Source: Streptomyces roseus (GTDB lineage Bacteria > Actinomycetota > Actinomycetes > Streptomycetales > Streptomycetaceae). From it: a DNA stretch of 36,483 nt. Every line of letters begins with the position of its first letter. Within the stretch, counting starts at the first letter, position 1. The stretch is taken from contig NZ_LFML01000079.1 in NCBI RefSeq assembly GCF_001044425.1, positions 58,789 through 95,271 on the forward strand, read 5' to 3'. The translations under genes and the position numbers were made by a program. The notes under the pieces were generated by a model. It did not search any database. It saw nothing but the letters and a program-made list of their open reading frames with translations, and was not told the DNA's origin. Positions 29,522-36,483 of the stretch are shown one piece after another.

Positions 29522-30475
29522 TCAGGCCGTGGCGGCGGTGAGGGTGCGGTGGGTGTGGGTGCGGCCGTGGCGGGCGTGCAGGACGGCGCCGCCGTCCGGG
29601 GTGGGGGCGAGGGTGCGGGCCTCGCTCCAGGCGCTGAACCGCCACTCCCCCGGGCCGGCGGGCAGCAGCGCGAAAGTCCGCTCGGCGGTGGTGAGCGTGA
29701 GGTGGCCGGCCGCCTGGTCGAGCTTCGCCGTTGTCGGGTCGCCGTCGAGGGGCTGGTCGAGGCTGAAGTCGGTGAACCCGGCTGGGAGGAGCAGGGTGCG
29801 GGGCAGGCCGGCGGGGATGGTCCGGCCCAGCGGGGTGGGGTAGTTGATGAGCGCGTCGGCGTCGGTCAGCTGCTCCTGCCAGGCGGGCGGGAACAGCGAG
29901 GCGAGCTCCGTGGTGAACAGGACGTCGATGACGGCGTGGACGCGGGTGGTGGTGCCGAGGTTGCGGACGGCGTGCTCGCGGGAGAAGTCGCCGTACCAGA
30001 ACTCTCCGGGCTGCCAGGTGTGCTCGGTGCCGTCGAGGTAGAGGACGGCGTCGGGGTTGGTGGTCAGGGGGATGTGGAGGCGGGCGCAGCCGCGGGCCAG
30101 GCTGTACTTGGGGTCGCAGTGCCGCTCGCCGACGGCGCCCGGGCCGAGGGCCATGAGGCGGGCGGCGTTCAGCGGGGCCGGGATACCGGCGAGGACCTCG
30201 GCGAGGTAGGGCATGCGGTCCAGCCAGGCGGTGGGGGCGTAGGTGTCGGGGCCGGGGCCGCCGGGGTCGGTGCGGTCCGCGTCGCCGTTCGGTGCGATCA
30301 GCGGCAGGACCCGCCAGTCGATGTCGGTGACGGTGCCGAGCAGGCCGCCCGGGGCGCGGCCCTGCTGGAGGTCCCAGGTATGGCCGGTCACCTGGGCGAG
30401 GTCGGCGGCGAGCCGGTCGGCGTCCAGGGAGCGGTTCAGGCGGGCAGCTGCGGGCGGCAGGGGTGTGCTGGGCAT
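29522..30475 (-). CDS. Aspartyl/asparaginyl beta-hydroxylase-like dioxygenase
   Basis: A 317-residue protein with a central Fe(II)/2-oxoglutarate dioxygenase domain of the aspartyl/asparaginyl beta-hydroxylase and proline-hydroxylase type. The ligands are H119 and D121 in GERHCDPKY and H168 in REHAVRNLG. The 2-oxoglutarate Arg is R178 in TTRVHAVID. RLHIPLTTN and DGTEHTWQPGEFW are typical of the fold. A C-terminal domain of about 110 residues has no clear match. ATG 30475 follows CGGAGACCC. Its neighbours suggest that the substrate is either the Asp of the MSYDH peptide or a free amino acid such as arginine used for the guanidino unit. Confidence 0.88.
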   Translation of the reverse strand: MPSTPLPPAAARLNRSLDADRLAADLAQVTGHTWDLQQGRAPGGLLGTVTDIDWRVLPLIAPNGDADRTDPGGPGPDTYAPTAWLDRMPYLAEVLAGIPAPLNAARLMALGPGAVGERHCDPKYSLARGCARLHIPLTTNPDAVLYLDGTEHTWQPGEFWYGDFSREHAVRNLGTTTRVHAVIDVLFTTELASLFPPAWQEQLTDADALINYPTPLGRTIPAGLPRTLLLPAGFTDFSLDQPLDGDPTTAKLDQAAGHLTLTTAERTFALLPAGPGEWRFSAWSEARTLAPTPDGGAVLHARHGRTHTHRTLTAATA

Positions 30476-30489
30476 GGGTGGGTCTCCGT

Positions 30490-31890
30490 TCAGGAGGAGA
30501 AGGCGGTGACGGGGGCGCCGACGTGGTCGGCGGGGTCGAAGGCGGCCGCGGGGCGGGTGGCGAAGCGGGCGTCGAGCCGGGCGAAGGGCTCCTCGTGGCC
30601 GGTCTTGGGGTCGTAGGCGAGGCAGAAGACGAACTGCGCGCCGTCCGGGCCGGGGGTGATGGGCATGGAGACGATCACCCCGGTCCGGCTGGCGGGGTTC
30701 CAGTCCAGGTCGAGGTCGGCGAGGGCCTGGTGGAAGGCGGCGGTGTCGGGGACGTGCCAGGTCGGGGGGACGTGGTACTCGACGACCGCGCGGGCCGGGT
30801 GGTCTGCGGTGCCGACGATCCGGTGGGCGATGACCTGGTAGATGTGCAGGCTCCCGGAGACCTGGGCGTTGACCTCGGTGAAGTAGAGCTGTCCGTCGGG
30901 GGTGGTGATGGCGTCGGCGGGCAGGTGGCCGCGGTAGCCGAGCGCGCGGTAGGCCTCGGCCAGGCGGGCGCCGTTGTCGACCAGGCGGGCGTGGACCAGC
31001 GGGCCCAGGCCCTGGAGCGGGACGGTCTGGTGGGAGAGGCGGCGCCCGACGTAGTGCAGGCGGCCCTGCTCGGTCGGGCAGGTGCCGGCGTCGTCGGCGA
31101 AGTGCTCGGAGTACACGGCCTCGGCGCCCGGGGCGAACGCGGCGACGACCACGGGGTGGCGGCCGTCGGCGGACGCCCAGTCCCAGCGCTCCTGCCAGTA
31201 GGCGGTGACGCCGTCCGGGCCGGGAGTGAGGCGGTGCAGGTGTCGGGCGCCGACGTGGTCGGTGGCCAGCCGGCTGTCGGGGGCGAGGAGGATCTGGTTG
31301 CCGACTCCGGCGCCGTTGTGGGCCTGCTGGACGACCACCGCTTCGGCCTGAGCCAGGAGCCGGTGCGTGGCGGCGACGGCCTCCTGGCGGGAGCGGCAGA
31401 CCTCCCCGGGAACCGTGGGCACGCCGGCAGCCGCGGCGATGGCCCGGAAGTTGGCCTTGTTGTTGCCGATCTCGGCGCCACCCTGCGCGAAGTACGCCAG
31501 CCCGGGCATCCGGTCGGCGAGTCCCAGGGCGGTGGCGAAGCGGGCGACGGAGGCCGAGGGCCACAGGGCGAAGATCTCGCCGACCGCCTGCGGGCCGCCG
31601 GCCAGCCGCAGCGCGGCGCGGACCTGGTCGAGGAAGGCAGCATCGGTGAGCGCTTCGGGGTCCATGAGCATGCCGCCGTATCGGCCGGGCGGTGCGGTCA
31701 GCACGGTGACCTCGCCGGGGCCGGTGCCGGTGAGCGTGAGGGCGTAGTCGAGGAAGACGGGGTCGGGTTCGGTGCACAGGATCAGGACGTCGCCGGGGCG
31801 GGCGAACCAGGCCAGACGCTGGGTCCAGGCCCGCATGTCCGTACGGGCGCGGATGGCGGGGTCGATGTGGTTGCCGATCAGGATGCGCAA
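30490..31890 (-). CDS. PGM1-type ATP-grasp peptide ligase
   Basis: A 466-residue ligase. The N-terminal part (ILIGNHIDPAIRARTDMRAW, LAWFARPGDVLILC, FLDYALTLTG) is the pre-ATP-grasp domain seen in PGM1, the pheganomycin ligase that joins a guanidino acid to a ribosomal peptide. The ATP-grasp part has GNNKANFRAIAAAAGVPTVP, AVVVQQAHNGAGVGNQIL, LVDNGARLAEAYRALGYRGH and the metal-binding FTEVNAQVSGS. The start is best placed at TTG 31890, because GGAGA lies 6 nt upstream and the family sequence begins at that point; the open frame extends further but into P450 sequence. It follows the P450 and precedes the hydroxylase, 14 bp apart. Confidence 0.88.
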   Translation of the reverse strand: MRILIGNHIDPAIRARTDMRAWTQRLAWFARPGDVLILCTEPDPVFLDYALTLTGTGPGEVTVLTAPPGRYGGMLMDPEALTDAAFLDQVRAALRLAGGPQAVGEIFALWPSASVARFATALGLADRMPGLAYFAQGGAEIGNNKANFRAIAAAAGVPTVPGEVCRSRQEAVAATHRLLAQAEAVVVQQAHNGAGVGNQILLAPDSRLATDHVGARHLHRLTPGPDGVTAYWQERWDWASADGRHPVVVAAFAPGAEAVYSEHFADDAGTCPTEQGRLHYVGRRLSHQTVPLQGLGPLVHARLVDNGARLAEAYRALGYRGHLPADAITTPDGQLYFTEVNAQVSGSLHIYQVIAHRIVGTADHPARAVVEYHVPPTWHVPDTAAFHQALADLDLDWNPASRTGVIVSMPITPGPDGAQFVFCLAYDPKTGHEEPFARLDARFATRPAAAFDPADHVGAPVTAFSS

Positions 31891-31933
31891 GGGAGGTCTC
31901 CGAGCAGAAGGGCGGGCGGCGAGGGCGCGGCTG

Positions 31934-33106
31934 TCAGGGGTGGAGGGTGGCGGGGAGGACGGCGAAGGTGCGCATCGTGGCCGACGGCTGCCGGCGCGCG
32001 GTGCCCGCCGGCCGGAGCGGCGTGGGGTGGGTGCGCAGGGCGTCGAGGGCGGCGCGCAGACAGGCCTGGGCGGCGCGGGTGCCGATGCAGGAGTGGCTGC
32101 CCCAGCCGTAGCCGAGATGCCGGTTGTCGCGGCGCTCCAGGAGCAGCTGGTCGGGGGCGGGGAAGCGGGCGGGGTCGCGATTGGCGGCGGCGAAGAGCAG
32201 CACCACCGCATCGCCTGCCGGGATGGGGATGCCGGCGATCGTGGTGGCGCGGGTGGCGGTGCGGCTGGTGCCCTGGACGGGCCCGTCGAAGCGGACCAGT
32301 TCCTCGGCCGCCCCCGGCACGACCCTCGGCTCCGAGCGCAGCCGGTACTGGACGTCCGGGTGGCGGGTGAGGGTGTGCAGGGCGTTGCCCAGGGCGGCGG
32401 TCATGGTGCTGTAGCCGCCCTGGAACATCACCCGCGCGGTGTTGCGGATGAACAGCTCCTCCACCTCGCCGGCTCCGGCGGGGATGCGGGTGCGTACGTG
32501 GGCCAGGAGCCCGCTCGGGCGGCCGGTGTCGGCGAACCACGAGTCGACCAGGGCGGTCAGCTCCTCGCGGGCCCGGCGGCCGGGCTCGACCAGGGCGGGG
32601 TCGAGGCCGCCGTCCATGCTGCGCATGATCGCGTCGGAGGCGGCGGCAAACTCGGCCAGCGGCGGCTCGTCCACGCCGAGCAGGTCGCAGACCACCGACA
32701 GGGACAGCGGTGCGGCGAGCCCGGTCATCACGTCGAACGACGGCTGCTCGGCCGCCGCGTGCAGAAGGCCGGCGGCGCGGGTACGGGCGCGGGCCTCCAG
32801 GCCGGGCAGGTTCTGAGCGCGCAGGGCGTTCATGAAGAGCGAGCGCACGTCGGCCTGGTCGGGCGGGTCCAAGGACTGCACGCTCAGGCTCGCCGCGGGC
32901 ACGGTGGCGACGGTGCGGCGCCGATCGCGGGCGAAGACGGTGTGGTCGCGCAGGACGGCCGTGCAGTCGGCGTACCGGGTGACCAGCCAGGAGGACATGC
33001 CGTCGTGCCAGGACACCGGGGCCTGCTCCCGCAGGGCGGCCAGGGCCGGGTAGGGGTTGTTGACGGTGGCGGGGTCGAGGGGGTCGTAGGTCAGCACCGG
33101 CAGCAC
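31934..33106 (-). CDS. Cytochrome P450, candidate peptide cross-linking enzyme
   Basis: A 390-residue soluble bacterial P450. Signatures are the I-helix FQGGYSTM (a variant of A-G-x-x-T), EELVRFDGPVQG with the E-x-x-R motif, FAAANRDPARFPAPDQL, and the heme loop LGYGWGSHSCIGTRAA with C340. The GTG at 33106 is chosen because TGGAG ends 6 nt upstream; the ATG at 33112 directly abuts that site. It is the first enzyme after the MSYDH mini-gene, 97 bp away. In biarylitide-type pathways the P450 in this position forms the bond between Tyr-3 and His/Trp-5 of a pentapeptide. That role is inferred here from context. Confidence 0.93.
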   Translation of the reverse strand: MLPVLTYDPLDPATVNNPYPALAALREQAPVSWHDGMSSWLVTRYADCTAVLRDHTVFARDRRRTVATVPAASLSVQSLDPPDQADVRSLFMNALRAQNLPGLEARARTRAAGLLHAAAEQPSFDVMTGLAAPLSLSVVCDLLGVDEPPLAEFAAASDAIMRSMDGGLDPALVEPGRRAREELTALVDSWFADTGRPSGLLAHVRTRIPAGAGEVEELFIRNTARVMFQGGYSTMTAALGNALHTLTRHPDVQYRLRSEPRVVPGAAEELVRFDGPVQGTSRTATRATTIAGIPIPAGDAVVLLFAAANRDPARFPAPDQLLLERRDNRHLGYGWGSHSCIGTRAAQACLRAALDALRTHPTPLRPAGTARRQPSATMRTFAVLPATLHP

Positions 33107-33142
33107 GAGCATCTCCAGGTGATCTCAGGGCGGGGTGGCACA

Positions 33143-33191
33143 GGGTCCCGGGCCCGGCGCTGAGGCCGGACCCGGGCCCCCGTCACGGGGG
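33143..33191 (-). promoter_or_regulatory. Competing hairpins, attenuator-like
   Basis: Two mutually exclusive stems lie between the mini-gene and the P450. One is GGGTCCCGGGCCCGGC (33143-33158) with GCCGGACCCGGGCCC (33165-33179), with one bulge and one mismatch. The other is CCCCC (33177-33181) with GGGGG (33187-33191). They share 33177-33179. The stable one could stop most transcripts after the precursor, giving excess of precursor mRNA over enzyme mRNA. Confidence 0.6.
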
Positions 33192-33203
33192 ACACGCGGG
33201 TGA

Positions 33204-33221
33204 TCAGTGGTCGTAGGACAT
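33204..33221 (-). CDS. Pentapeptide precursor gene, MSYDH
   Basis: An 18-bp frame reads ATG TCC TAC GAC CAC TGA on the minus strand and encodes M-S-Y-D-H. A purine-rich GAAGGGGGG at 33240-33232 ends 10 nt before the ATG and serves as ribosome-binding site. Biarylitide precursors (for example MRYYH) have the same length, the same pattern M-x-Y-x-H with Tyr-3 and His-5 as cross-linked residues, and a P450 gene directly downstream. Here the P450 starts 97 bp after the stop, with a hairpin region between. I infer that the P450 joins Tyr-3 and His-5, and that M-S is removed to leave Y-D-H. Such a short frame can arise by chance; support comes from the pattern, site and P450 neighbour together. Confidence 0.75.
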   Translation of the reverse strand: MSYDH

Positions 33222-33327
33222 GACGGGGTCACCCCCCTTCGTCCTCGGGATGCGCTGCCCGGTCGGGCTCGCCTCACCAGAGTCAGCCCGCACCTGACCC
33301 GCCGTCATTGCCACCGGGACGAGGGGA

Positions 33328-33348
33328 CATTGCGGGGCTCCCGCAATG
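33328..33348. promoter_or_regulatory. Perfect dyad in divergent control region
   Basis: CATTGCGGG, spacer GCT, CCCGCAATG: a perfect 9-bp inverted repeat between the pentapeptide gene and the divergent regulator. It is a candidate operator. Confidence 0.55.
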
Positions 33349-33359
33349 CGCTGGACGGG

Positions 33360-33389
33360 CTGTGACGGAGTGGTGTCGCCCTGTCACAG
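33360..33389. promoter_or_regulatory. Second dyad, CTGTGAC/GTCACAG
   Basis: CTGTGAC (33360-33366) and GTCACAG (33383-33389) form an inverted repeat with 16 bp between, about 50 bp before the regulator start. It is a candidate operator or activator site. Confidence 0.5.
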
Positions 33390-33439
33390 GGGTGGGCTAC
33401 GGTTGCTGTCCCGATATCCCGCTCCCTCCGGGGGTGCCC

Positions 33440-34879
33440 ATGGCCGCCGCCATCGCCCGCTCACGCCGCGCCGCCATCAAGAAAGAGGCAGCCGGCATCC
33501 GGATGCGCTGCGAGCGCGAACGCCTCGACACCGAACAGACCGCCGCCGAGATCCGCCGCGCCCTGCCCGAGGTGAGGCAGCTGGAGGCCTGGCGGCTCGC
33601 GCTGGGCTGGTCCCGTGCCGAGACCATCACCCAGGTCAAGGCCCTGTACGTCGCCGACGGGCTGTTACCGCGCAGCCTGTCCGATCCGATGCTGTGCCGG
33701 TGGGAACACGACCCCCGCGAGCGCCCCGACCGCGAGTACACCGTCATGCTCTGCCGCGCCTACGGCGCCACCCCCGCACAGCTCGGCCTGGGCTTCCTCG
33801 AACAAGTCTTTCCGGAGCACGAGTTGCCCACCGTGATCCGGTACGGTCGGCCCGAGACCGACACGTGCAGCGCTGGCGCACGGGAAATGGTGGTGCACAT
33901 GACCACAGCCGCCGGCCTTCCGGCCGTCCGCGAATCCCTCCAGCTCGCCCTCCTCGCCGACCCCCACGGCAGCACCGAGGTCACCGAGCTGGCGGACGCA
34001 GCCGTCGAGCACTACGCCCTCACCTACCCCAAACACCCCCCGTACCTCCTGTTCGAGGAAGTACGGGCCGCCCGCGGCCTGCTCACCGACTGCCTGGTCA
34101 CCGGCCACGTCCACGAACAGGTCGCGGGCGGACTTCACCGCAACGTCGGCTGGCTCTCGGCCCTGATGGGCAACCTGGCCTTCCACCTCGACGACCACAC
34201 CGGCGCCCGCGCCCACCTGGCCACCGCCACCGCATACGGCACCCGCACCGACGACGCACGCCTGACCGCCTGGGCCCTGGGCGCGCAAAGCATGGTCGCC
34301 CGAGCCGAGAACCGCTACGAGAACGCCCTGGCCTACGCCGAGCGCGCTGTCGCCCACGCCCCCGCCGGCCTGCCGAAAGCCCAGGCACACGCATGGGCGC
34401 AGCTGACCTCCCTCGCCGGTCTCGGCCGGGAGCAGGAAGCCGACACGGCGCTCACCGCGGCCGCCCGCGAACTCGAAGCCGACCCCGTCGGGTTCGCCCC
34501 CGGCCGGTTCGGCTTCGACGCCGCCGAGTACACCCTCCACCAGGCCGAGTCCGCCATCGCCCTCGGACACCACAACCGCGCACGCTCCGCCGCCGAAACG
34601 TCCATCGCATCCACTGCCGTAGCCACCCCCGGCTGGGCCGCGGCCACCCTGGTCCTCGCACAGGCCGAGGCGCCCACCCAACCCGGAGACGCCGCTCAGC
34701 GAGCCCTGGACGTCCTCGCCCGCGTCCCCGCCGCCCGGCTCCGCTCGACGTCACGCGCCCGCCTCACCCGCCTCGACCAGGTCCTGGCCGGCGTACCGGC
34801 CACGGGAGTCGGAGACCTGCACGAACGTGTCCGCGTCCTCGTCCCCCTGATCGACAACCACGGCAACGCCAGCACCTGA
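33440..34879 (+). CDS. HTH regulator with TPR-like sensor domain
   Basis: A 479-residue protein, probably the pathway-specific regulator of the divergent pentapeptide operon. The N-terminal 110 residues include LEAWRLALGWSRAETITQVK, ALYVADGLLPRSLSDPMLCR and WEHDPRERPDREYTVMLCRA, an XRE-like HTH of the kind found in large Streptomyces regulators. The remainder is a helical solenoid with TPR-like pairs (HLATATAYGTRTDDARLTAW, NRYENALAYAERAVAHAPAG). ATG 33440 gives a natural N-terminus; GTG 33434 is possible. The shared upstream region carries two dyads. Confidence 0.85.
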   Translation: MAAAIARSRRAAIKKEAAGIRMRCERERLDTEQTAAEIRRALPEVRQLEAWRLALGWSRAETITQVKALYVADGLLPRSLSDPMLCRWEHDPRERPDREYTVMLCRAYGATPAQLGLGFLEQVFPEHELPTVIRYGRPETDTCSAGAREMVVHMTTAAGLPAVRESLQLALLADPHGSTEVTELADAAVEHYALTYPKHPPYLLFEEVRAARGLLTDCLVTGHVHEQVAGGLHRNVGWLSALMGNLAFHLDDHTGARAHLATATAYGTRTDDARLTAWALGAQSMVARAENRYENALAYAERAVAHAPAGLPKAQAHAWAQLTSLAGLGREQEADTALTAAARELEADPVGFAPGRFGFDAAEYTLHQAESAIALGHHNRARSAAETSIASTAVATPGWAAATLVLAQAEAPTQPGDAAQRALDVLARVPAARLRSTSRARLTRLDQVLAGVPATGVGDLHERVRVLVPLIDNHGNAST

Positions 34880-34937
34880 CGGCGAGGCCAGATGTGCCGC
34901 GGCGGACCTGACCTGTCGCGCCAGGCGGGCGGATCGG

Positions 34938-35528
34938 TCAGGCTGGCGCTGTCCACTTCGCCTCTACTGCCTGCAGGAACTCATGCACTTCAAGCGCTAT
35001 ATCATCGCGCCCCACTGCCTGCGCGAGCTGGAGTTGGAGGGGCAGGACCTGGCACAGCACCTCCCGGGCCCGATCCTTGTGGCCCCGCTCGACCAGCAGC
35101 TGAAGCACACCGACGGCATCAAAAAGAACGCGCATGGCCCTGGACAACGAGCAGTGTGCCTTGCGTACCAAGCGGCTCGCCAAGTGGGTGACCTGCAACA
35201 GATCCTGCAGGTCCAGCCCCAACAAGCGGGGGTGCGCGAGCGTCTCTGTGTATCCGCCCTGCGGCATGGCGGCCTGCAGGACTGTGGAGGTTGCCCCGCA
35301 TGAGCGCAGGAAGGACAGCACCGCGCGTTCGACCTGCAGCGCTTGGTGACCGGTCTCGAACTCAATTCGAAGCTCTGTTGTCCAACCGTGCCGCCGGTGT
35401 GCCTGCAACCGCAGTTCCTGGCCAGCAGCACTCGCTATGCCCACCTTGAGCGCGTCCTGCACCTCGTGGTGCAGGACGTAAAGGATGGCTGGGTCATCGG
35501 CGTAATCATGGAAGTTTCGTGCTGACAT
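34938..35528 (-). CDS. GIY-YIG-like (T5orf172/Mug113-type) protein
   Basis: A 196-residue protein. Its first 90 residues contain AILYVLHHEVQDALKVGIAS, RLQAHRRHGW, and FETGHQALQVERAVLSFLR, the strand, K-V-G-I, R-x-x-x-H and conserved Glu of the T5orf172/Mug113 branch of the GIY-YIG nuclease superfamily. The rest is helical (LLGLDLQDLLQVTHLASRLV). I start it at ATG 35528 (MSARNFHDYADD); the open frame extends to 35582 without a better site. It converges on the regulator gene. Whether it is an active nuclease is not clear. Confidence 0.75.
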   Translation of the reverse strand: MSARNFHDYADDPAILYVLHHEVQDALKVGIASAAGQELRLQAHRRHGWTTELRIEFETGHQALQVERAVLSFLRSCGATSTVLQAAMPQGGYTETLAHPRLLGLDLQDLLQVTHLASRLVRKAHCSLSRAMRVLFDAVGVLQLLVERGHKDRAREVLCQVLPLQLQLAQAVGRDDIALEVHEFLQAVEAKWTAPA

Positions 35529-35652
35529 CTCAGGCCCCCTGCGCTGCGTGCGGCAGGCAGGACTGTATCTGCCGCCTCCCACAGCAGGGGATTATGCGGT
35601 GTTCGGACTGCGCCCCGCCTTGGCTTTGTTCACGAGAACGGGTTCTGGCTCA

Positions 35653-35677
35653 GGTTCTGTGGTCTTGCCACTCTCCG
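35653..35677 (+). repeat. Left end of truncated ISL3 element
   Basis: GGTTCTGTGGTCTTGCCACT lies just outside the stop of the ISL3 transposase fragment and begins with the same GGTTCTG as the end of the ISL3 transposon at 13476. Confidence 0.6.
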
Positions 35678-36418
35678 TTACGAAAGTAGGACGCGTTTGC
35701 GGAGGAGTCGGAAGCCTGCGCGTCCGAACATTTGGCGCTTGAGCATCTTGATCCTGTTGACGTGTCCTTCGACGACGCCCGAGCTCCAGGGCAGGGTGAG
35801 GCCGGCGATGACGGCGTCGCGGTCGCGTTCGAGTCCTGTGGCGAGGGTGTGGAGGCTGGGGAGGTCGTCCTGCCGGACGGCATCGAGCCACTGTGGCAGG
35901 TGTTCGCCTTGGCGCTCGGTCAGCATGACCGCGAAGGACCGGACGTGGCTGGTGAGGGCGGCGATTTCGGGGCAGTTGGTCGAGACGGTCTTGAGCTGGA
36001 GCTGTTCGGACTCACTGAGCGTCTCAGGGCGCCGCAGGATCCATCCGACGACTGCGCGGGGCGACGGTGGCCGGGCAGCCACCGGCCGCGGAGATGTGCG
36101 TTTGAGGTGCAGGTAGGCGCGGACGCGCCCGTAGCTGCCCTGGTAGCCGAGGGGCACGATCTCCTCCCACAGTTTCCAGGCGTTGGTGCAGCCCTCGCTC
36201 CAGCGGTCATCAAGGTAGGGCTTGTACTCGTCCAGGACGGAGGACCGGTTCTGCCACTGGCCGGTGAAGAGGTCTTCCGGCAGTGGAGCGTCGGCGAATC
36301 GCTGTACGGTGCGGTAGGTCATGCCAAGCTGCCGCTGGATCGAGCGTCGGCTGTGCCCCGCCTCGATCAGGGCGTGGATGGTGGCATGCCGGGCTCTAGG
36401 CGGTGTCCTGGCGATCAC
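35678..36418 (-). pseudogene. ISL3-family transposase, C-terminal fragment
   Basis: A 246-residue C-terminal part: the HTH HATIHALIEAGHSRRSIQRQ, LGMTYRTVQRF, then WILRRPETLSESEQLQLKTV and the catalytic-Glu region VVEGHVNRIKMLKRQMFGRA. It aligns with the last half of the intact ISL3 transposase at 13501 but is clearly divergent. The zinc-binding N-terminus and both catalytic Asp are absent. The frame begins where an IS5-type gene ends (GTG overlapping its TGA), so that insertion cut it. Confidence 0.9.
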
Positions 36419-36483
36419 GAGCGGAGCCAGATGACGAGCGCGGCTGCGGTAACGGTTCCGAGGTAGACGTAGCCGCGCTTGTC
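36415..36483 (-). CDS. IS5-type transposase, last 22 residues (partial)
   Basis: The frame enters from the right edge and ends at TGA 36417-36415. It reads DKRGYVYLGTVTAAALVIWL plus RS, the common C-terminus of IS5-family transposases in Streptomyces. The body of the gene lies outside the window. It interrupts the ISL3 element next to it. Confidence 0.75.
   Translation of the reverse strand, partial: DKRGYVYLGTVTAAALVIWLRS

Noticed and set aside
30463..32370. A 635-residue plus-strand frame
   Set aside because: It is the antisense of the PGM1-type ligase, hydroxylase and P450 genes, which have clear catalytic motifs. Its sequence is Gly/Val/Ala-rich with no domain.

Overview
The window is high-GC actinobacterial DNA, almost certainly Streptomyces or a close relative. 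The signs are GTG and TTG starts, strong G/C third-position bias, proteins of the DUF5958, DUF6000 and DUF6233 type that are common in Streptomyces, a type I-E CRISPR system with a GC-rich repeat, and many insertion sequences. It reads as an accessory or chromosome-arm region built from independent modules.

Layout. (1) 1-1394: the 5' end of a type I-E cas3 running off the left edge, a CRISPR array of 13 repeats and 12 spacers read leftward toward cas3, its leader, and an eroded older array beyond the leader. (2) 1966-2896: a small membrane protein and an HTH protein. (3) 2945-5356: two divergent IS256-type elements facing each other, both cut at the same codon around an intact IS30-type element. 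(4) 5551-13048: a 50-bp perfect palindrome, then a regulated metabolic island with an HSL-type esterase, GlxA-type regulator, NmrA-type oxidoreductase, TetR regulator, acetoacetate decarboxylase-like protein, aldehyde dehydrogenase and DJ-1/PfpI protein. Three matching 17-bp operators mark the TetR-controlled part. (5) 13452-17151: an ISL3-family transposon with inverted ends of about 56 bp. It carries three tandem paralogous cargo genes, with HNH-endonuclease remnants between them. (6) 17211-21889: small uncharacterised Streptomyces genes and a broken integrase tail. (7) 22074-25492: a large HTH / P-loop NTPase / 14 x 32-residue repeat protein with a small membrane protein, flanked by an inverted pair of hairpin elements. 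(8) 25610-27094: a small gene behind a BlaI/CopY-like operator and a kinase-fold phosphotransferase, closed by a strong terminator. (9) 27104-34879: a biosynthetic operon with a divergent regulator. (10) 34938-36483: a GIY-YIG-like protein and two truncated transposases.

The most interesting system is region 9. An 18-bp reading frame at 33221-33204 (minus strand) encodes only MSYDH. It has a purine-rich ribosome-binding site and lies directly upstream of a cytochrome P450. This matches the organisation of biarylitide-type minimal RiPPs, where a pentapeptide M-x-Y-x-H/W is cross-linked between residues 3 and 5 by a P450. Here the P450 is followed by a PGM1-type ATP-grasp peptide ligase, an aspartyl/asparaginyl-type hydroxylase, an amidinotransferase and a second ATP-grasp ligase. 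I infer a pentapeptide-derived product that is Tyr-His cross-linked, possibly beta-hydroxylated at Asp, and extended with a guanidino-bearing residue by ligases in the style of pheganomycin. The ligase and amidinotransferase logic is known from pheganomycin and the minimal precursor plus P450 from biarylitides. I know of no described pathway that joins both, but I could not search for one.
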